A DNA stretch of 64,000 nucleotides from Alpinimonas psychrophila. Lineage in GTDB: Bacteria; Actinomycetota; Actinomycetes; Actinomycetales; Microbacteriaceae. Positions 17,037 through 26,014 of this stretch are shown here, piece by piece (the stretch's first letter is position 1; each line of letters opens with the position of its first letter). A model generated the notes under the pieces. The model searched no databases and was not told the DNA's origin. It was given only the letters and a program-made list of their open reading frames with translations. A program made the position numbers and the translations under genes. Where the stretch lies: contig NZ_JACGWU010000002.1 in the NCBI RefSeq assembly GCF_014137865.1, positions 186,001 through 250,000 of the forward strand, read 5' to 3'.

Positions 17037-17857
17037 GCTCGGTTCTCTATGACGCTCCTGGCCCGAAGGCTATTGCCCGGTCGCGTGTCCTCTCCATCAT
17101 CGGCATCATCCTCATCGCGGCCGGCCTTGTGTGGCTTATCCTCGTTCTGGGCGCCCCCACTGTTAGCGCCAATGGTGCTGTCCAGCCGGGTCTATGGAGC
17201 GTGACACGCTGGGATGTCTTCAGCGATGTACAGGTCTGGCGCACACTCGGGCAGGGCGCCCTCAACACACTCAGGATGGCCGGCGTCGCCGCCGTGTTCG
17301 CGCTGGCGCTCGCGGTACTCTTCTCTTTCGGCCGGGCATCAGAAACCAGATGGATCCGAGTTCCCACAACCATCGTGCTCGAATTCGTACGCGGCATGCC
17401 CGTGCTACTGATGATGCTCTTCATCCTGCTCGTATTCTCGACCGGCTCTTTCTGGGCCGGCGTTGCCGCTCTCTCTGTCTACAACGGCGCCATCATTGGC
17501 GAGGCGCTACGGGCCGGCATCAAATCTTTGCCGCGCGGGCAACGCGAGGCTGGGTTGGCGATCGGACTGACCCCGATTGCGACGCGGTTTCGGATCGAAT
17601 TCCCCCAGGCCTTCCGGCAGATGCTACCGATCATCATCGCGCAACTCGTCGTGTTACTGAAGGACACCTCGCTGTCGTTTGTGGTGGCCTACGATGAGCT
17701 CCTGCGGTCCGGCGTGTACAACCTCTCAAACTTTTTCGGCAACCGCTACTCCTTCTCTTTCTTCTTCGTCGTGCTCGCCATGTACCTCACAATCAACTTG
17801 TCTCTCTCCTGGCTGGCCCGCGTCATTGCCAGGCGCTCGAGGTCCAGGGGCCACTAA
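17033..17857 (+). CDS. gluD: Glutamate-type ABC transporter permease
   Basis: A 274-residue permease with an N-terminal extra helix and a periplasmic-facing loop (about residues 45-65) before the conserved five-helix domain. The EAA loop reads EAGLAIGLTPIATRFRIEFPQA. It forms the membrane channel with GluC. It overlaps gluC by 4 bases and converges with rdgB, overlapping its end by 4 bases, so no intergenic terminator exists between them. Confidence 0.92.
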   Translation: MSSVLYDAPGPKAIARSRVLSIIGIILIAAGLVWLILVLGAPTVSANGAVQPGLWSVTRWDVFSDVQVWRTLGQGALNTLRMAGVAAVFALALAVLFSFGRASETRWIRVPTTIVLEFVRGMPVLLMMLFILLVFSTGSFWAGVAALSVYNGAIIGEALRAGIKSLPRGQREAGLAIGLTPIATRFRIEFPQAFRQMLPIIIAQLVVLLKDTSLSFVVAYDELLRSGVYNLSNFFGNRYSFSFFFVVLAMYLTINLSLSWLARVIARRSRSRGH

Positions 17858-18510
17858 AACCCGAGTTTGCCGGATTCCAGGAGATCGGCAAGTGCCTTCA
17901 AGGCTCGTGAACGGTGGCTCAACGCGTTTTTCTTGGCAGGTGGTAGCTCTGCCGCAGAACCGGTGTTTCCTTGCGGAATAAAGATTGGGTCATAGCCAAA
18001 ACCGTTCTGACCCCGGACTTCGCGAGCAATCTGACCGGGCCAGTCCCCCGACACGACGGCCTCGAGAGCTCGGCTGCGCTCGGTCGCCGGAACGACAATG
18101 GCGATATGGCAGGTGAAATGCGCGTTACGGTTGGTGTCGCGCACATCGGCGAGCTGTTCGAGCAAGAGCTGCACGTTGGCGGCATCGCTACGCGCTGCTC
18201 CGGCCCAGCGTGCAGAGAAAATTCCGGGGGCTCCCCCGAGAATGTCGACGCAAATTCCGGAATCGTCCGCGAGCGCAGGCAACCCGGTGTGCGCCGCGGC
18301 GGCGCGGGCCTTGATCAGAGCATTCTCTGTAAAACTTGCCCCGTCCTCAACGGGCTCGGGACCGTCGTAAGCAACGATGTGAAATCCACCACTGAATCCG
18401 GAGGCATTGCCTTCGCCCGCCGCTCCCAGAATGGCCTCGAATTCGGCCACCTTGTGCAGGTTATGCGTGGCCAGCACGAAGGTGCGGTGCGTTGTGGCGT
18501 CTTCGGGCAT
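17854..18510 (-). CDS. rdgB: Non-canonical purine NTP pyrophosphatase (HAM1/RdgB)
   Basis: A 218-residue enzyme removing dITP and XTP from nucleotide pools by pyrophosphohydrolysis. Family motifs are clear: VLATHNLHKVAEFEAIL at the N-terminus, LADDSGICVDILGGAPG with catalytic acids, and GQNGFGYDPIF. The start ATG overlaps the rph stop by one base (TAATG). The rph-rdgB pair is a common bacterial arrangement. Confidence 0.94.
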   Translation of the reverse strand: MPEDATTHRTFVLATHNLHKVAEFEAILGAAGEGNASGFSGGFHIVAYDGPEPVEDGASFTENALIKARAAAAHTGLPALADDSGICVDILGGAPGIFSARWAGAARSDAANVQLLLEQLADVRDTNRNAHFTCHIAIVVPATERSRALEAVVSGDWPGQIAREVRGQNGFGYDPIFIPQGNTGSAAELPPAKKNALSHRSRALKALADLLESGKLGF

Positions 18511-19253
18511 TACGCGTCGCGGCCGAGCGCGTGCTTTTGCAGGACGGTCAAGTCGACCGCGCCACCGAGCGCCAAGTCGAGCAATGCGTCCAACTCGCGG
18601 CGATCGAACGGGGCCGCTTCTGCGGTTCCCTGCACCTCGACGAAGAGCCCTCGACCTGTTACAACGACGTTCATGTCCGTTTCGGCGCGAACATCTTCGG
18701 TATACGCCAAGTCGAGCATGGGAACGCCATCAATGATGCCAACGGAGACAGCGGCGACGCTGTCGATGAGTGGTTCTGACTTCTGCCCGATGAACTTATG
18801 TTCCCGACCCCATTCGATGGCATCGGCGAGCGCAACGTAGGCGCCCGTGATAGCCGCCGTGCGGGTTCCGCCATCGGCTTGAAGAACGTCACAGTCAATG
18901 ACGATGGTGTTCTCGCCCAGCGCTTTCATGTTCACAACGGCGCGAAGGCTACGGCCGATCAGGCGTGAAATCTCGTGGGTGCGGCCACCAATTTTGCCCT
19001 TCACCGCTTCGCGATCCATGCGGGAATTTGTCGAACGCGGCAGCATGGCATATTCGGCGGTGACCCAACCTTTTCCTTTGCCCGCCATCCAGCGCGGTAC
19101 GCCGTTCGTAAACGATGCGGTGCACAGCACCTTCGTGCGCCCGAAGGAAATAAGCGCTGACCCTTCGGCCTGATCGCTCCAGCCACGCTCGATCGTGATC
19201 GCGCGGAGTTCGTCATTGGCGCGGCCGTCTACCCGGAAGGTGGTTTCTGTCAT
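18510..19253 (-). CDS. rph: Ribonuclease PH
   Basis: 247 residues, the usual length. This phosphorolytic 3'-5' exoribonuclease trims tRNA 3' ends. It starts with [11 protein letters not shown] and contains [16 protein letters not shown], the phosphate-binding [14 protein letters not shown] and [20 protein letters not shown] chose ATG 19253, which matches the family N-terminus; the longer open frame upstream overlaps murI and has no homology. MurI ends 13 bases before it. Confidence 0.95.
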   Translation of the reverse strand: MTETTFRVDGRANDELRAITIERGWSDQAEGSALISFGRTKVLCTASFTNGVPRWMAGKGKGWVTAEYAMLPRSTNSRMDREAVKGKIGGRTHEISRLIGRSLRAVVNMKALGENTIVIDCDVLQADGGTRTAAITGAYVALADAIEWGREHKFIGQKSEPLIDSVAAVSVGIIDGVPMLDLAYTEDVRAETDMNVVVTGRGLFVEVQGTAEAAPFDRRELDALLDLALGGAVDLTVLQKHALGRDA

Positions 19254-19266
19254 GGGGTGCTTTCTT

Positions 19267-20088
19267 CTACAGAGGGAGGGTAATAACGCCGGTGGGCGTG
19301 TAATCAACGGATTCGACCTGGGGTCCCAAGAAGAGTCTGGCCAGGCGGATGAACTCCTCGGCGTTGGCGCCGGTGGCTTCGTAGCGGTAGACCGGAGGCG
19401 TGGGGGAAACGCGGTCAAGCTCGCGATTGACCAGTTCGCGATACACATCTTTGGCGGTCTCGTTGTCACTGGAAACCAAGCGCACCCCTTCACCCATGAC
19501 GTACGCAATGGCGCCCCGAAGAAAGGGGTAGTGTGTACACCCCAACACCAGCGTGTCGATGTCGGCGTCAATCAGAGGTTGCAAGTAGTCGCGGGCAACG
19601 CGCAGAACGTCGGTGCCACTGGTTTGCCCCGCTTCGACGAACTCCACGAATCGCGGGGCCGCATGGGTGAACAGTTCTAGATGCGGTGCTGCCGCAAAAG
19701 CATCGTCGTACGCCAGGCTGTTGATCGTGGCACTCGTGCCGATGACCCCAATGCGGTTGTTCCTCGTCGCCGCCAGTGCCCCGCGAACAGCCGGTTGGAT
19801 GACCTCCACGACTGGAACTGAATACCGCTCCCGGGCATCCCGCAACATTGCCGCACTCGCGGTATTGCATGCGATGACGAGCATCTTGACGCCCTGGTCC
19901 ACGAGTTCATCGAGAACGTTCAGGGAGAAGGTTCGCACATCGGCTATCGACTTGGTTCCATAGGGCGAGTGCGCGGTATCGCCGATATAGGTCAGCGACT
20001 CATGCGGGAGAGAATCACGGATAGCGCGCGCCACAGTGAGCCCGCCGACGCCTGAATCAAAAATGCCGATAGGGGCATTTCTATTCAT
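19267..20088 (-). CDS. murI: Glutamate racemase
   Basis: A 273-residue racemase giving D-glutamate for peptidoglycan. The two catalytic cysteines are C74 in [10 protein letters not shown] and C184 in [18 protein letters not shown] with D11 is at the N-terminus and GDTAHSPYG near residue 36. The start overlaps the end of the DUF3039 gene by 8 bases. It lies upstream of rph and rdgB in the same direction. Confidence 0.96.
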   Translation of the reverse strand: MNRNAPIGIFDSGVGGLTVARAIRDSLPHESLTYIGDTAHSPYGTKSIADVRTFSLNVLDELVDQGVKMLVIACNTASAAMLRDARERYSVPVVEVIQPAVRGALAATRNNRIGVIGTSATINSLAYDDAFAAAPHLELFTHAAPRFVEFVEAGQTSGTDVLRVARDYLQPLIDADIDTLVLGCTHYPFLRGAIAYVMGEGVRLVSSDNETAKDVYRELVNRELDRVSPTPPVYRYEATGANAEEFIRLARLFLGPQVESVDYTPTGVITLPL

Positions 20089-20362
20089 CTTTCATCTTCT
20101 CGTAAATGTCTTTGCAGCTCTGGCAGACGGGAAACTTGTCGGGGTCTCGGCCCGGAGTCCACTTCTTGCCGCACAACGCCCGAACAGGCTTGCCGGAGAG
20201 GGCCGACTTCAAAATATCGTTCTTCTTCACATAGTGCGAGAAGCGATCATGGTCGCCTTCGTCTAACTGTTCGTCGCGCAGCAGCTCTTCTAGCTCGTGG
20301 TCGAGGGTAGCCGTGCCGCCCCCACCCTCCAGAGGCGAACCGTCAGGATTGGATGCTGTCAT
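20081..20362 (-). CDS. DUF3039 family protein
   Basis: A 93-residue soluble protein of the actinobacterial DUF3039 family. An acidic N-terminus is followed by [31 protein letters not shown] and a [10 protein letters not shown] knuckle; the cysteines (ALCGKKW and VCQSC) suggest a small zinc-binding site. Function unknown. It overlaps murI by 8 bases, so it is the first gene of a DUF3039-murI-rph-rdgB operon. Confidence 0.88.
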   Translation of the reverse strand: MTASNPDGSPLEGGGGTATLDHELEELLRDEQLDEGDHDRFSHYVKKNDILKSALSGKPVRALCGKKWTPGRDPDKFPVCQSCKDIYEKMKDE

Positions 20363-20425
20363 AAGGTAATTCTACGAGTTTTGCACTGCAAATGCTTGGA
20401 CGGGGTCCCGGTTGCCGAGCGGTTG

Positions 20426-20467
20426 AGGGGTCCTGCTGAAGTCGATGAGGCCTTGAGCAGGACCCCT
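20426..20467 (-). terminator. Strong stem-loop downstream of the HtrA-like gene
   Basis: AGGGGTCCTGCT (20426-20437) and AGCAGGACCCCT (20456-20467) form a perfect 12-bp stem with an 18-base loop, starting 9 bases past the protease stop. There is no long T run on either strand, but such GC-rich stems often act as terminators in actinobacteria. It separates the protease from the DUF3039 operon. Confidence 0.7.
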
Positions 20468-20475
20468 CCCGTTTG

Positions 20476-22179
20476 TTAGAGCCCGCCCAACGTGACTTGA
20501 ATTGTCTGGGTCTTGCCTCCGCGACTAATCTCGACCTCAACTTGTGCTCCGGCCGCCATTGTGCGAACCTGCGCCGTAATATCGCTGGCATCGGTAATGG
20601 GAACTCCGTTAAAACGCGTCACGATATCGCCGGCTTGCATTCCTGCCTTTTCGGCGGCACCACCGGAAGTGGCCTGCTGAATGAGAGCACCCTCGATCGT
20701 GCTTCCCTTCGCGCTGGCGGCATCAGAAACGCTCGCCCCCAGAAGTCCATGGGTTGCGGTACCGGTTGCGATAATCTCATTCGAGACTCGTTTGGCGAGG
20801 TTCGAGGGAAGAGCGAATCCGACGCCGATGTTGCCCGATTGGCCACCAGAAGAACTGCCGGCGCTGGCAATAGCGACGTTAATTCCAATGAGTTGACCCT
20901 TGGCATCGAGAAGGGCTCCACCCGAGTTTCCGGGGTTGATGGCCGCATCCGTTTGAATAACAGGGATGGAAATGGATGCAGATGCCGCAGGGGGAGCCTG
21001 CGTGGATGGAGTTGAGCCATCTTGACCGTTCCCTTGACCGAAGTCAAAGTTCCAGAAGTCGAAGGGACCCGTTCCATTGGGCGGCGTTTCTTGCCCGGGG
21101 GTTGTGCTCTGGTCAGGGGTTGTCGTCGGAACAGCCGAGCTCGCAATTTGGATGCTGCGGTTCAATGCCGAGACGATACCGGTTGTGACGGTCCCCGCCA
21201 GGCCGAGAGGAGCTCCCATGGCGATCGCCACGTCGCCAACGTTGAGCTTGCTGGAGTCACCCCACTCGATCGGCGTCAGGTTGGTTGCGCCGTCAAGCTT
21301 CAATACAGCTAAGTCGACCGTGGGGTCCGTGCCAACGATGGTTGCCGAGTAGAGGTGACCGAGGTTATCCCGCACCTGAATGGTGGGATTACCGGTGGCC
21401 CCATCAAGGGTTGCTACATGGTTGTTGGTCAGAATATAGCCGTCGGCGCTGAGAACAACGCCCGAACCACTGCCGGCCGCCGTTGATCCTGACACCGAGA
21501 TGGTGACAACGCTGGGGGATGCTTTCTGGGCAACCGCTGTGACCGTCGAGACGTTCGACGCATCGTTAATGGTGATGCCCTGGGCGACAACGCCTGAAGC
21601 GGTCGAACCGTTCTGGCTAGAGAAGTATGCGGCCATGCCTGCCCCAGAACCTCCACCGATCACGGCTGCCGCGAGAGCAATCGCGACTACGACGGGAAGG
21701 GTCAGAACGCGCTTGGGTGCCGCTGCCGGGGCGGGGCCACCGAAAGCCGGGGGAATTGTTCCGGCGGGGGGAACGCTACCCGCGGCGGGCAAGGTGCGGG
21801 CTGGGGGGACAGTTCCAGCGTACGTCGGCGTCGCTGCCGAAGCTGGCGTGCGAGCCGCCGCAGTGGTGGGTGGGAAGTAGTAGTTGCGGTCGGCCTTGCC
21901 CGTAACAGGAGCGGTCGAGGTCCGCGCTGCCGTTGGGGCTGACGCCTGCGCTGATGACGGGGGCGTGTAGTCGCTCGGCGGAGTCGGCGCGGCTGCTTCG
22001 GAGATGACGGCTTCTGAAACGGTCGCCTCGGGAACGACGCCTTCCGGGACAACTGCCTTGCGAACAGGGGTCTTGCGAACTTTGGGAGCTTCTGTTGCAG
22101 ATGGCCCAGATGCGTCCTTGGGGGCGACGGGGCTCACTGCGTTTTCGATGTTCTCGGGGTTTTGGGGGTTCTCAGGCAT
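20476..22179 (-). CDS. HtrA/DegP-like membrane-anchored serine protease with PDZ domain
   Basis: 567 residues. A cytoplasmic Pro/Ala-rich region of about 155 residues precedes one membrane helix (about 157-185). The trypsin-like domain follows with the triad H254 (TNNHVA), D289 (PTVDLAVLKL) and S419 (NPGNSGGALL), then a PDZ domain (about 470-565) with AGMQAGDIVTRFNGVPI. An insertion rich in Pro, Gln and Gly lies between Asp and Ser (about 350-400). Such proteases handle misfolded or regulatory proteins outside the membrane. Start chosen at ATG 22179 because AAGGAG lies upstream; the earlier in-frame start at 22212 lacks one. Confidence 0.92.
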   Translation of the reverse strand: MPENPQNPENIENAVSPVAPKDASGPSATEAPKVRKTPVRKAVVPEGVVPEATVSEAVISEAAAPTPPSDYTPPSSAQASAPTAARTSTAPVTGKADRNYYFPPTTAAARTPASAATPTYAGTVPPARTLPAAGSVPPAGTIPPAFGGPAPAAAPKRVLTLPVVVAIALAAAVIGGGSGAGMAAYFSSQNGSTASGVVAQGITINDASNVSTVTAVAQKASPSVVTISVSGSTAAGSGSGVVLSADGYILTNNHVATLDGATGNPTIQVRDNLGHLYSATIVGTDPTVDLAVLKLDGATNLTPIEWGDSSKLNVGDVAIAMGAPLGLAGTVTTGIVSALNRSIQIASSAVPTTTPDQSTTPGQETPPNGTGPFDFWNFDFGQGNGQDGSTPSTQAPPAASASISIPVIQTDAAINPGNSGGALLDAKGQLIGINVAIASAGSSSGGQSGNIGVGFALPSNLAKRVSNEIIATGTATHGLLGASVSDAASAKGSTIEGALIQQATSGGAAEKAGMQAGDIVTRFNGVPITDASDITAQVRTMAAGAQVEVEISRGGKTQTIQVTLGGL

Positions 22180-22327
22180 GATGTGGTTGCTCCTTCCGAG
22201 CGACTCCAGCATCCACTGTTATTCTGAGCACTTCCTATGAGCAGGCTGAGTGTCATCTGAGTGTTTCGATGCGGAATATTGCGTGACTAACGTTCGGCGA
22301 TTCGTTCACGCGTTGCCGGGTTCAAGG

Positions 22328-23254
22328 CTAACAGCCGGGGGCAGGGATTCCCTGCTGGCACGCTCCTTGAACCAACACGTTGGCGTTGTCCACCACCACC
22401 ACGGTCTGAGTTGGGGCCGTGGCAAAAACTCGTCCCTCGATGGGAGTCCAGGTGCCGGAGCCCCAGCGATACTCGAGGGCGAAGCCCACCCGGGCGGCGA
22501 TCTCATACGTACCGGATTGGGAATAGATATGGCTCGTGGAGGTTGGCGAGAACTCAGGAAGCCCCTGCACCACCCATGAAGCCCCGGGTGATGACGTGCT
22601 ACGGGTGCCACCGTCGCCGTACGTGAAATCAAAACTCACCGGGGTAAACCGAACCTCCGCGGACGACCCCAAGAGAACTCCTCCGACAACATGTGGGCGC
22701 GTGGACGTGATCATGTTGCTGTCCAATCCCACGACAGCCCAGCCGGACGGCTCGGTCGCCAGCGAGGGTTGATTCGGTGAGAAGGTTGCAACGTCGGCCA
22801 CCGTGATGACGGGAGTGACATAGGCGGCCTCGAGAATCGGTGGCGCCTCAGCAACTCCAGGGTTGGCGACCTGAAAACAAGACGCCGCCCGGTTCACGAG
22901 CACGTAACAGTAACCTCGCGCCTGTTGGGGAGAATCTGGCACTCGCGGATAGAAACTCCAGTACGGCGTCGAGCTACCTCCCGAGCCCCCCGATCCACGG
23001 CCTTGCCCCGCCCCAGGAATCGCGTCACGCCCACCCCAGGTCGCTCCCCCACCGTTGGCTCCCGGCATGGTTTGGTTCGCCCAGACATCCACGCTGTTCC
23101 CGCCGACTTGCGCCCCTGAACATGCGCTAAAACTAGAACCCGAGGTGCTGCAGCCACCAGGCGCAGCAAAAGCACTCAAGGATTCAAACGAAATCAAAAC
23201 TCCCGCTGCTAGGAGGCCCGCCGCAAGCGTCAGCAGAAATTTGTTCCGGACCAT
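22328..23254 (-). CDS. Secreted protein with a PKD-like segment
   Basis: A 308-residue exported protein. A signal peptide of about 30 residues ends SLSAFAAPGG. After a Gly/Ser-rich region (about 40-95) comes a globular part with FDFTYGDGGT near residue 210 and HIYSQSGTYEIAARV near 245, the paired signature of a PKD-type Ig fold. Cysteines occur in pairs (C-terminal QGACQQGIPAPGC), suggesting disulfides. Function unknown. The start lies inside the end of the upstream lipoprotein gene (25-base overlap), so the two are coupled. Similar pairs occur in other Microbacteriaceae (memory, not checked). Confidence 0.75.
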   Translation of the reverse strand: MVRNKFLLTLAAGLLAAGVLISFESLSAFAAPGGCSTSGSSFSACSGAQVGGNSVDVWANQTMPGANGGGATWGGRDAIPGAGQGRGSGGSGGSSTPYWSFYPRVPDSPQQARGYCYVLVNRAASCFQVANPGVAEAPPILEAAYVTPVITVADVATFSPNQPSLATEPSGWAVVGLDSNMITSTRPHVVGGVLLGSSAEVRFTPVSFDFTYGDGGTRSTSSPGASWVVQGLPEFSPTSTSHIYSQSGTYEIAARVGFALEYRWGSGTWTPIEGRVFATAPTQTVVVVDNANVLVQGACQQGIPAPGC

Positions 23255-23811
23255 ACGTCACTCCGTGAAATAGAAACTCGTGAATCTAAATCTGTCGACA
23301 CAGTAAAAACCAGTTGAAGCGGTAAATTGTTATTCCGATTGATTGGCGTCACGTCCAACGAACTTGAGTCCAGGACCTGGATATCTCCCGTCCTGAGGCA
23401 GGCATACGCTCGGATTTCACCCTTGGTCGCGTCATAGCTTTCAAGCGTGAAAGAGTCGAACATTGAGGATCCCATTGCACGGAGTCCCTTCGAAACAACG
23501 TCGGCGTATTCCTGAACTTGCTGTTGGTATAGCTCAACAGAAACGAAAGGCTGAAGGCGCTCAACATTCAGACCACCATCACGGGCAATCTGGTCACTGA
23601 CGTCGATGTAGTTCCGATAAGCAGCCTCGGCAGCGGCGAGAGCTTCTTCGTCGGAGGCGAACATCGGAGTTGCCTCAACGGCGGGAGTTGCTGTGGGCGG
23701 AGCAACCGTCGCAGTGCTCGCGCATCCCGTCAGGACGAGTGTGGTGAGAGCAGCGCAAATCAAGAGCGTTGCGCCGGAGCGTGTGCGAATGTTGCCGCGA
23801 GAAGGGGTCAT
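23230..23811 (-). CDS. Exported lipoprotein, NTF2/SnoaL-like
   Basis: 193 residues from ATG 23811. A signal peptide with RTRS charges ends in the lipobox VLTGC (C30); an Ala/Pro/Thr linker follows. The body starts DEEALAAAEAAYRNYIDVSDQIARDGG, a helix typical of SnoaL/NTF2-like extracytoplasmic domains, and ends RSDVWSGTNFC. The cysteines in YACLRTG and the C-terminus could pair. The role is unknown; it overlaps the PKD-like secreted protein gene by 25 bases and follows a possible small exported protein with a 4-base ATGA overlap. Confidence 0.75.
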   Translation of the reverse strand: MTPSRGNIRTRSGATLLICAALTTLVLTGCASTATVAPPTATPAVEATPMFASDEEALAAAEAAYRNYIDVSDQIARDGGLNVERLQPFVSVELYQQQVQEYADVVSKGLRAMGSSMFDSFTLESYDATKGEIRAYACLRTGDIQVLDSSSLDVTPINRNNNLPLQLVFTVSTDLDSRVSISRSDVWSGTNFC

Positions 23812-24224
23812 AGCCTGCACGCTAGGCGATGGCGTTGAGGTCCGGATTGAACCGTCCACAGATGGGCATTCTCGAGATTTCTCAACAGGAATACGGTGAA
23901 GGGATCAACCGAGATGACGCGTGGTGAGGCAAAAGTGTACGGATCGGAGGATAAACGTGACGAGCAACTACCTAACTCCCGGAAATCCAGGACAGGAAAG
24001 TTCGCAGGCTGTGAACTTTCCTCCATTGCGAACCAAAATTCTCGGCGACGCCCAATGGAAAGGTTGGTCGGGGTGCCGTGGAACTCGGATTGTGTGCGTA
24101 ACTCCTGAGATTCTCGAACTTCGGACACGCGTGCCGCGGAAACTTGGGGCGCGAAAACGGACAGGGCAAAAATTACAGGAGTTACGAACATCAGGCGCAG
24201 CTCAGCCTGAGCTAAACGATGCAA
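23808..24224 (-). CDS. Possible small exported protein, first gene of the secreted-protein set
   Basis: A 138-codon frame that I do not recognise. It has a plausible signal peptide (MFVTPVIFALSVFAPQVSA from residue 12; an earlier ATG adds MHRLAQAELRL), then a polar region with no known domain. The best support is its stop, which overlaps the lipoprotein start as ATGA, and its same-strand position ahead of two exported proteins. Against it are an odd amino-acid composition, the lack of a strong ribosome binding site and no family match. If it is not real, 23812-24272 is a 460-base leader with no other gene seen. Confidence 0.35.
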   Translation of the reverse strand: MHRLAQAELRLMFVTPVIFALSVFAPQVSAARVSEVRESQELRTQSEFHGTPTNLSIGRRREFWFAMEESSQPANFPVLDFRELGSCSSRLSSDPYTFASPRVISVDPFTVFLLRNLENAHLWTVQSGPQRHRLACRL

Positions 24225-24272
24225 CCGGGAGCAAAAGCCGCGAACTAATGGCCGCGAACTAAGGGCTGCAAG

Positions 24273-25136
24273 CTAAAGCGGGGTGACCCCGTAGCGGCGA
24301 AGCTCCAAGGCCGGATTGGCCCGGCGGGCATCGACGAGGGCCTGGGGGAAAACTTCCGCCATGGCGATACCGGCAGTCTGGCCCATATCGATGAGGGTCT
24401 CCCCCAGCGGGGAGATGACACGGGACATGCCCACGGCGACGGGGGCGATCTGGTCGGCCGCCGCCACAAAGACGAGGTTCTCGATCGCGCGCGCAGCGAT
24501 GAGGGCAACCCAGTGATGAGCTTTCTTCGGGCCGGCCAGCCACTCGCTCGGGATCGCGACGAGCTCAGCCCCAGCATCGACGAGACGTCGGGTGACCTCC
24601 GGAAAGCGCAGGTCGTAGCAGGTCTGTAATCCGACTGTTAAGCCGGCGAGCTCACAGAGCTCGGGGGCAACGACCGGATCGCCGGCGCGAATCCAGTCGC
24701 TCTCCATCGAACCGAAAGCATCGAAGAGATGCACCTTGCGGTACCGGGCCATAATGTCACCCGAAGAATTGATAGCCACGACGGTGTTGAAGGGACGAGT
24801 GTCTTCGTCATCTTCGTCCGCGGCTTCCAAAATCCCCACGACGACGGCAATCTCGCACTCGGCGGCAAGAGCACGCATCGCCGTGACAAACGGGCCAGTG
24901 AGAGGCTCGGCAAACGTATTCACCCAGTCGCCGAGGGCTCCACAAAATGACGATGCGTACTCAGGAAGAATAATGATCTTGGCGCCGTTTTCGGAGGCGG
25001 CTTCGACGAGCTCGCGAATGGCATCCACGTTATCGGCCGGGTTCGGGCCAGGCCCAAACTGTCCGACCGCGACAAATACCCCCATGGGTTCAGGAACATC
25101 AGCGGTTGCATCGATCGATGCCTGCGAATCACTCAT
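24273..25136 (-). CDS. Carbon-nitrogen hydrolase (nitrilase superfamily amidase)
   Basis: A 287-residue nitrilase-fold enzyme with the catalytic set E59 (IILPEY), K134 (RYRKVHLFD) and C173 (LQTCYDLRFPE). It would hydrolyse a C-N amide bond in a small molecule. The YRKVHLFD and CYDLRFPE motifs are those of the Nit/omega-amidase-like and predicted amidohydrolase groups, not of true nitrilases. Its stop is 48 bases from the start of the possible small exported ORF downstream; upstream is the deoxyribose operon, 20 bases away. Confidence 0.9.
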   Translation of the reverse strand: MSDSQASIDATADVPEPMGVFVAVGQFGPGPNPADNVDAIRELVEAASENGAKIIILPEYASSFCGALGDWVNTFAEPLTGPFVTAMRALAAECEIAVVVGILEAADEDDEDTRPFNTVVAINSSGDIMARYRKVHLFDAFGSMESDWIRAGDPVVAPELCELAGLTVGLQTCYDLRFPEVTRRLVDAGAELVAIPSEWLAGPKKAHHWVALIAARAIENLVFVAAADQIAPVAVGMSRVISPLGETLIDMGQTAGIAMAEVFPQALVDARRANPALELRRYGVTPL

Positions 25137-25156
25137 GCGGGCAACACTACCGAACT

Positions 25157-26014
25157 CTAGATGAGGCTTTTTGTGTGCCAGACGGTCTTGGTCTCGGTGA
25201 AGGCCGTGATGCGTGCAAGCGAGGCCGCAGGCACGCCCTCGACGGGAGGCAGAACACGCATCAGAGTCTCGGCAGCAGCAATCTGAAGATCAACCCAGTC
25301 GAGGTCACCGGCACCGGCCAAGTCGAGCGCGTTCACATCGGCGTGCGAGGCGAACCATGGAGCCAATTCCGCGGGCTTGCCCGTGATGATGTTGACGACA
25401 CCCGAAGGAACATCGCTGGTGGCCAAGACCTCAGCGAAGCTAATCGCGGTCAGTGGTGCATCAAAACGAGGAACCGCGACGACCGTGTTGGCGCCGGCGA
25501 GAACAGGCGCAATAACTGAGACGAGACCCAGTAGTGAACCGGATGCCTGAGGTGCAATTACGGCGACAACCCCGGTGGGCTCGGGGACCGACAGGTTAAA
25601 GTACGGGCCAGAAACCGGGTTGGCGTTGCCGGCAACCTGCGTGTATTTGTCGGCCCATCCGGCGTACCACACCCACAGATCGATGGCGTCATCGACCTGC
25701 TTGGCGGCGGCAGCGGCGGTTGCTCCCTCGACGGAAACGATTTCCTCGATGAATTGGGCGCGACGACCCTCGAGCACCTCGGCGATGCGGTAGAGCACCT
25801 GGCCGCGGTTGTACGCCGTGGCACCGGACCAGCTGGAGAGAGCCGAGCGGGCGGCTACAACGGAGTCGCGCAGGTCTTTTCTTGAGGCGAGGGCGGCGTT
25901 GGCCACGAAGTCTCCCTTGGTCGACAAAATTTCATACACACGGCCCGATTCACTGCGCGGGAACTTGCCGCCAATGAAGAGCTTGTAGGTTTTGGGAACG
26001 GCAAGACGGCTCAT
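25157..26014 (-). CDS. Truncated aldehyde dehydrogenase-like protein lacking the catalytic domain
   Basis: 285 residues against about 480 for the family. The first 230 residues align with the NAD-binding half of aldehyde dehydrogenases (KLFIGGKFPRSESG, VVAARSALSSWSG, WVWYAGWADKYTQV, VPEPTGVVAVIAP). After ASHADVNALDLAG it departs and ends without the ELGGK glutamate or the catalytic cysteine loop. It is not a decayed remnant: the frame is intact, has GGAGG upstream, and overlaps the intact ALDH gene by 4 bases (ATGA). It may be a regulatory or structural partner of that enzyme. Similar short ALDHs adjoin deoC in other actinobacteria (memory). Confidence 0.85.
   Translation of the reverse strand: MSRLAVPKTYKLFIGGKFPRSESGRVYEILSTKGDFVANAALASRKDLRDSVVAARSALSSWSGATAYNRGQVLYRIAEVLEGRRAQFIEEIVSVEGATAAAAAKQVDDAIDLWVWYAGWADKYTQVAGNANPVSGPYFNLSVPEPTGVVAVIAPQASGSLLGLVSVIAPVLAGANTVVAVPRFDAPLTAISFAEVLATSDVPSGVVNIITGKPAELAPWFASHADVNALDLAGAGDLDWVDLQIAAAETLMRVLPPVEGVPAASLARITAFTETKTVWHTKSLI

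Noticed and set aside
19254-19571. N-terminal extension of RNase PH
   Set aside because: It lies inside murI in another frame and the family start is at 19253.
23896-24262. Plus-strand frames opposite the possible small exported ORF
   Set aside because: Composition is Arg/Ser/Gly-rich without start signals, and neighbours on both sides are on the minus strand.
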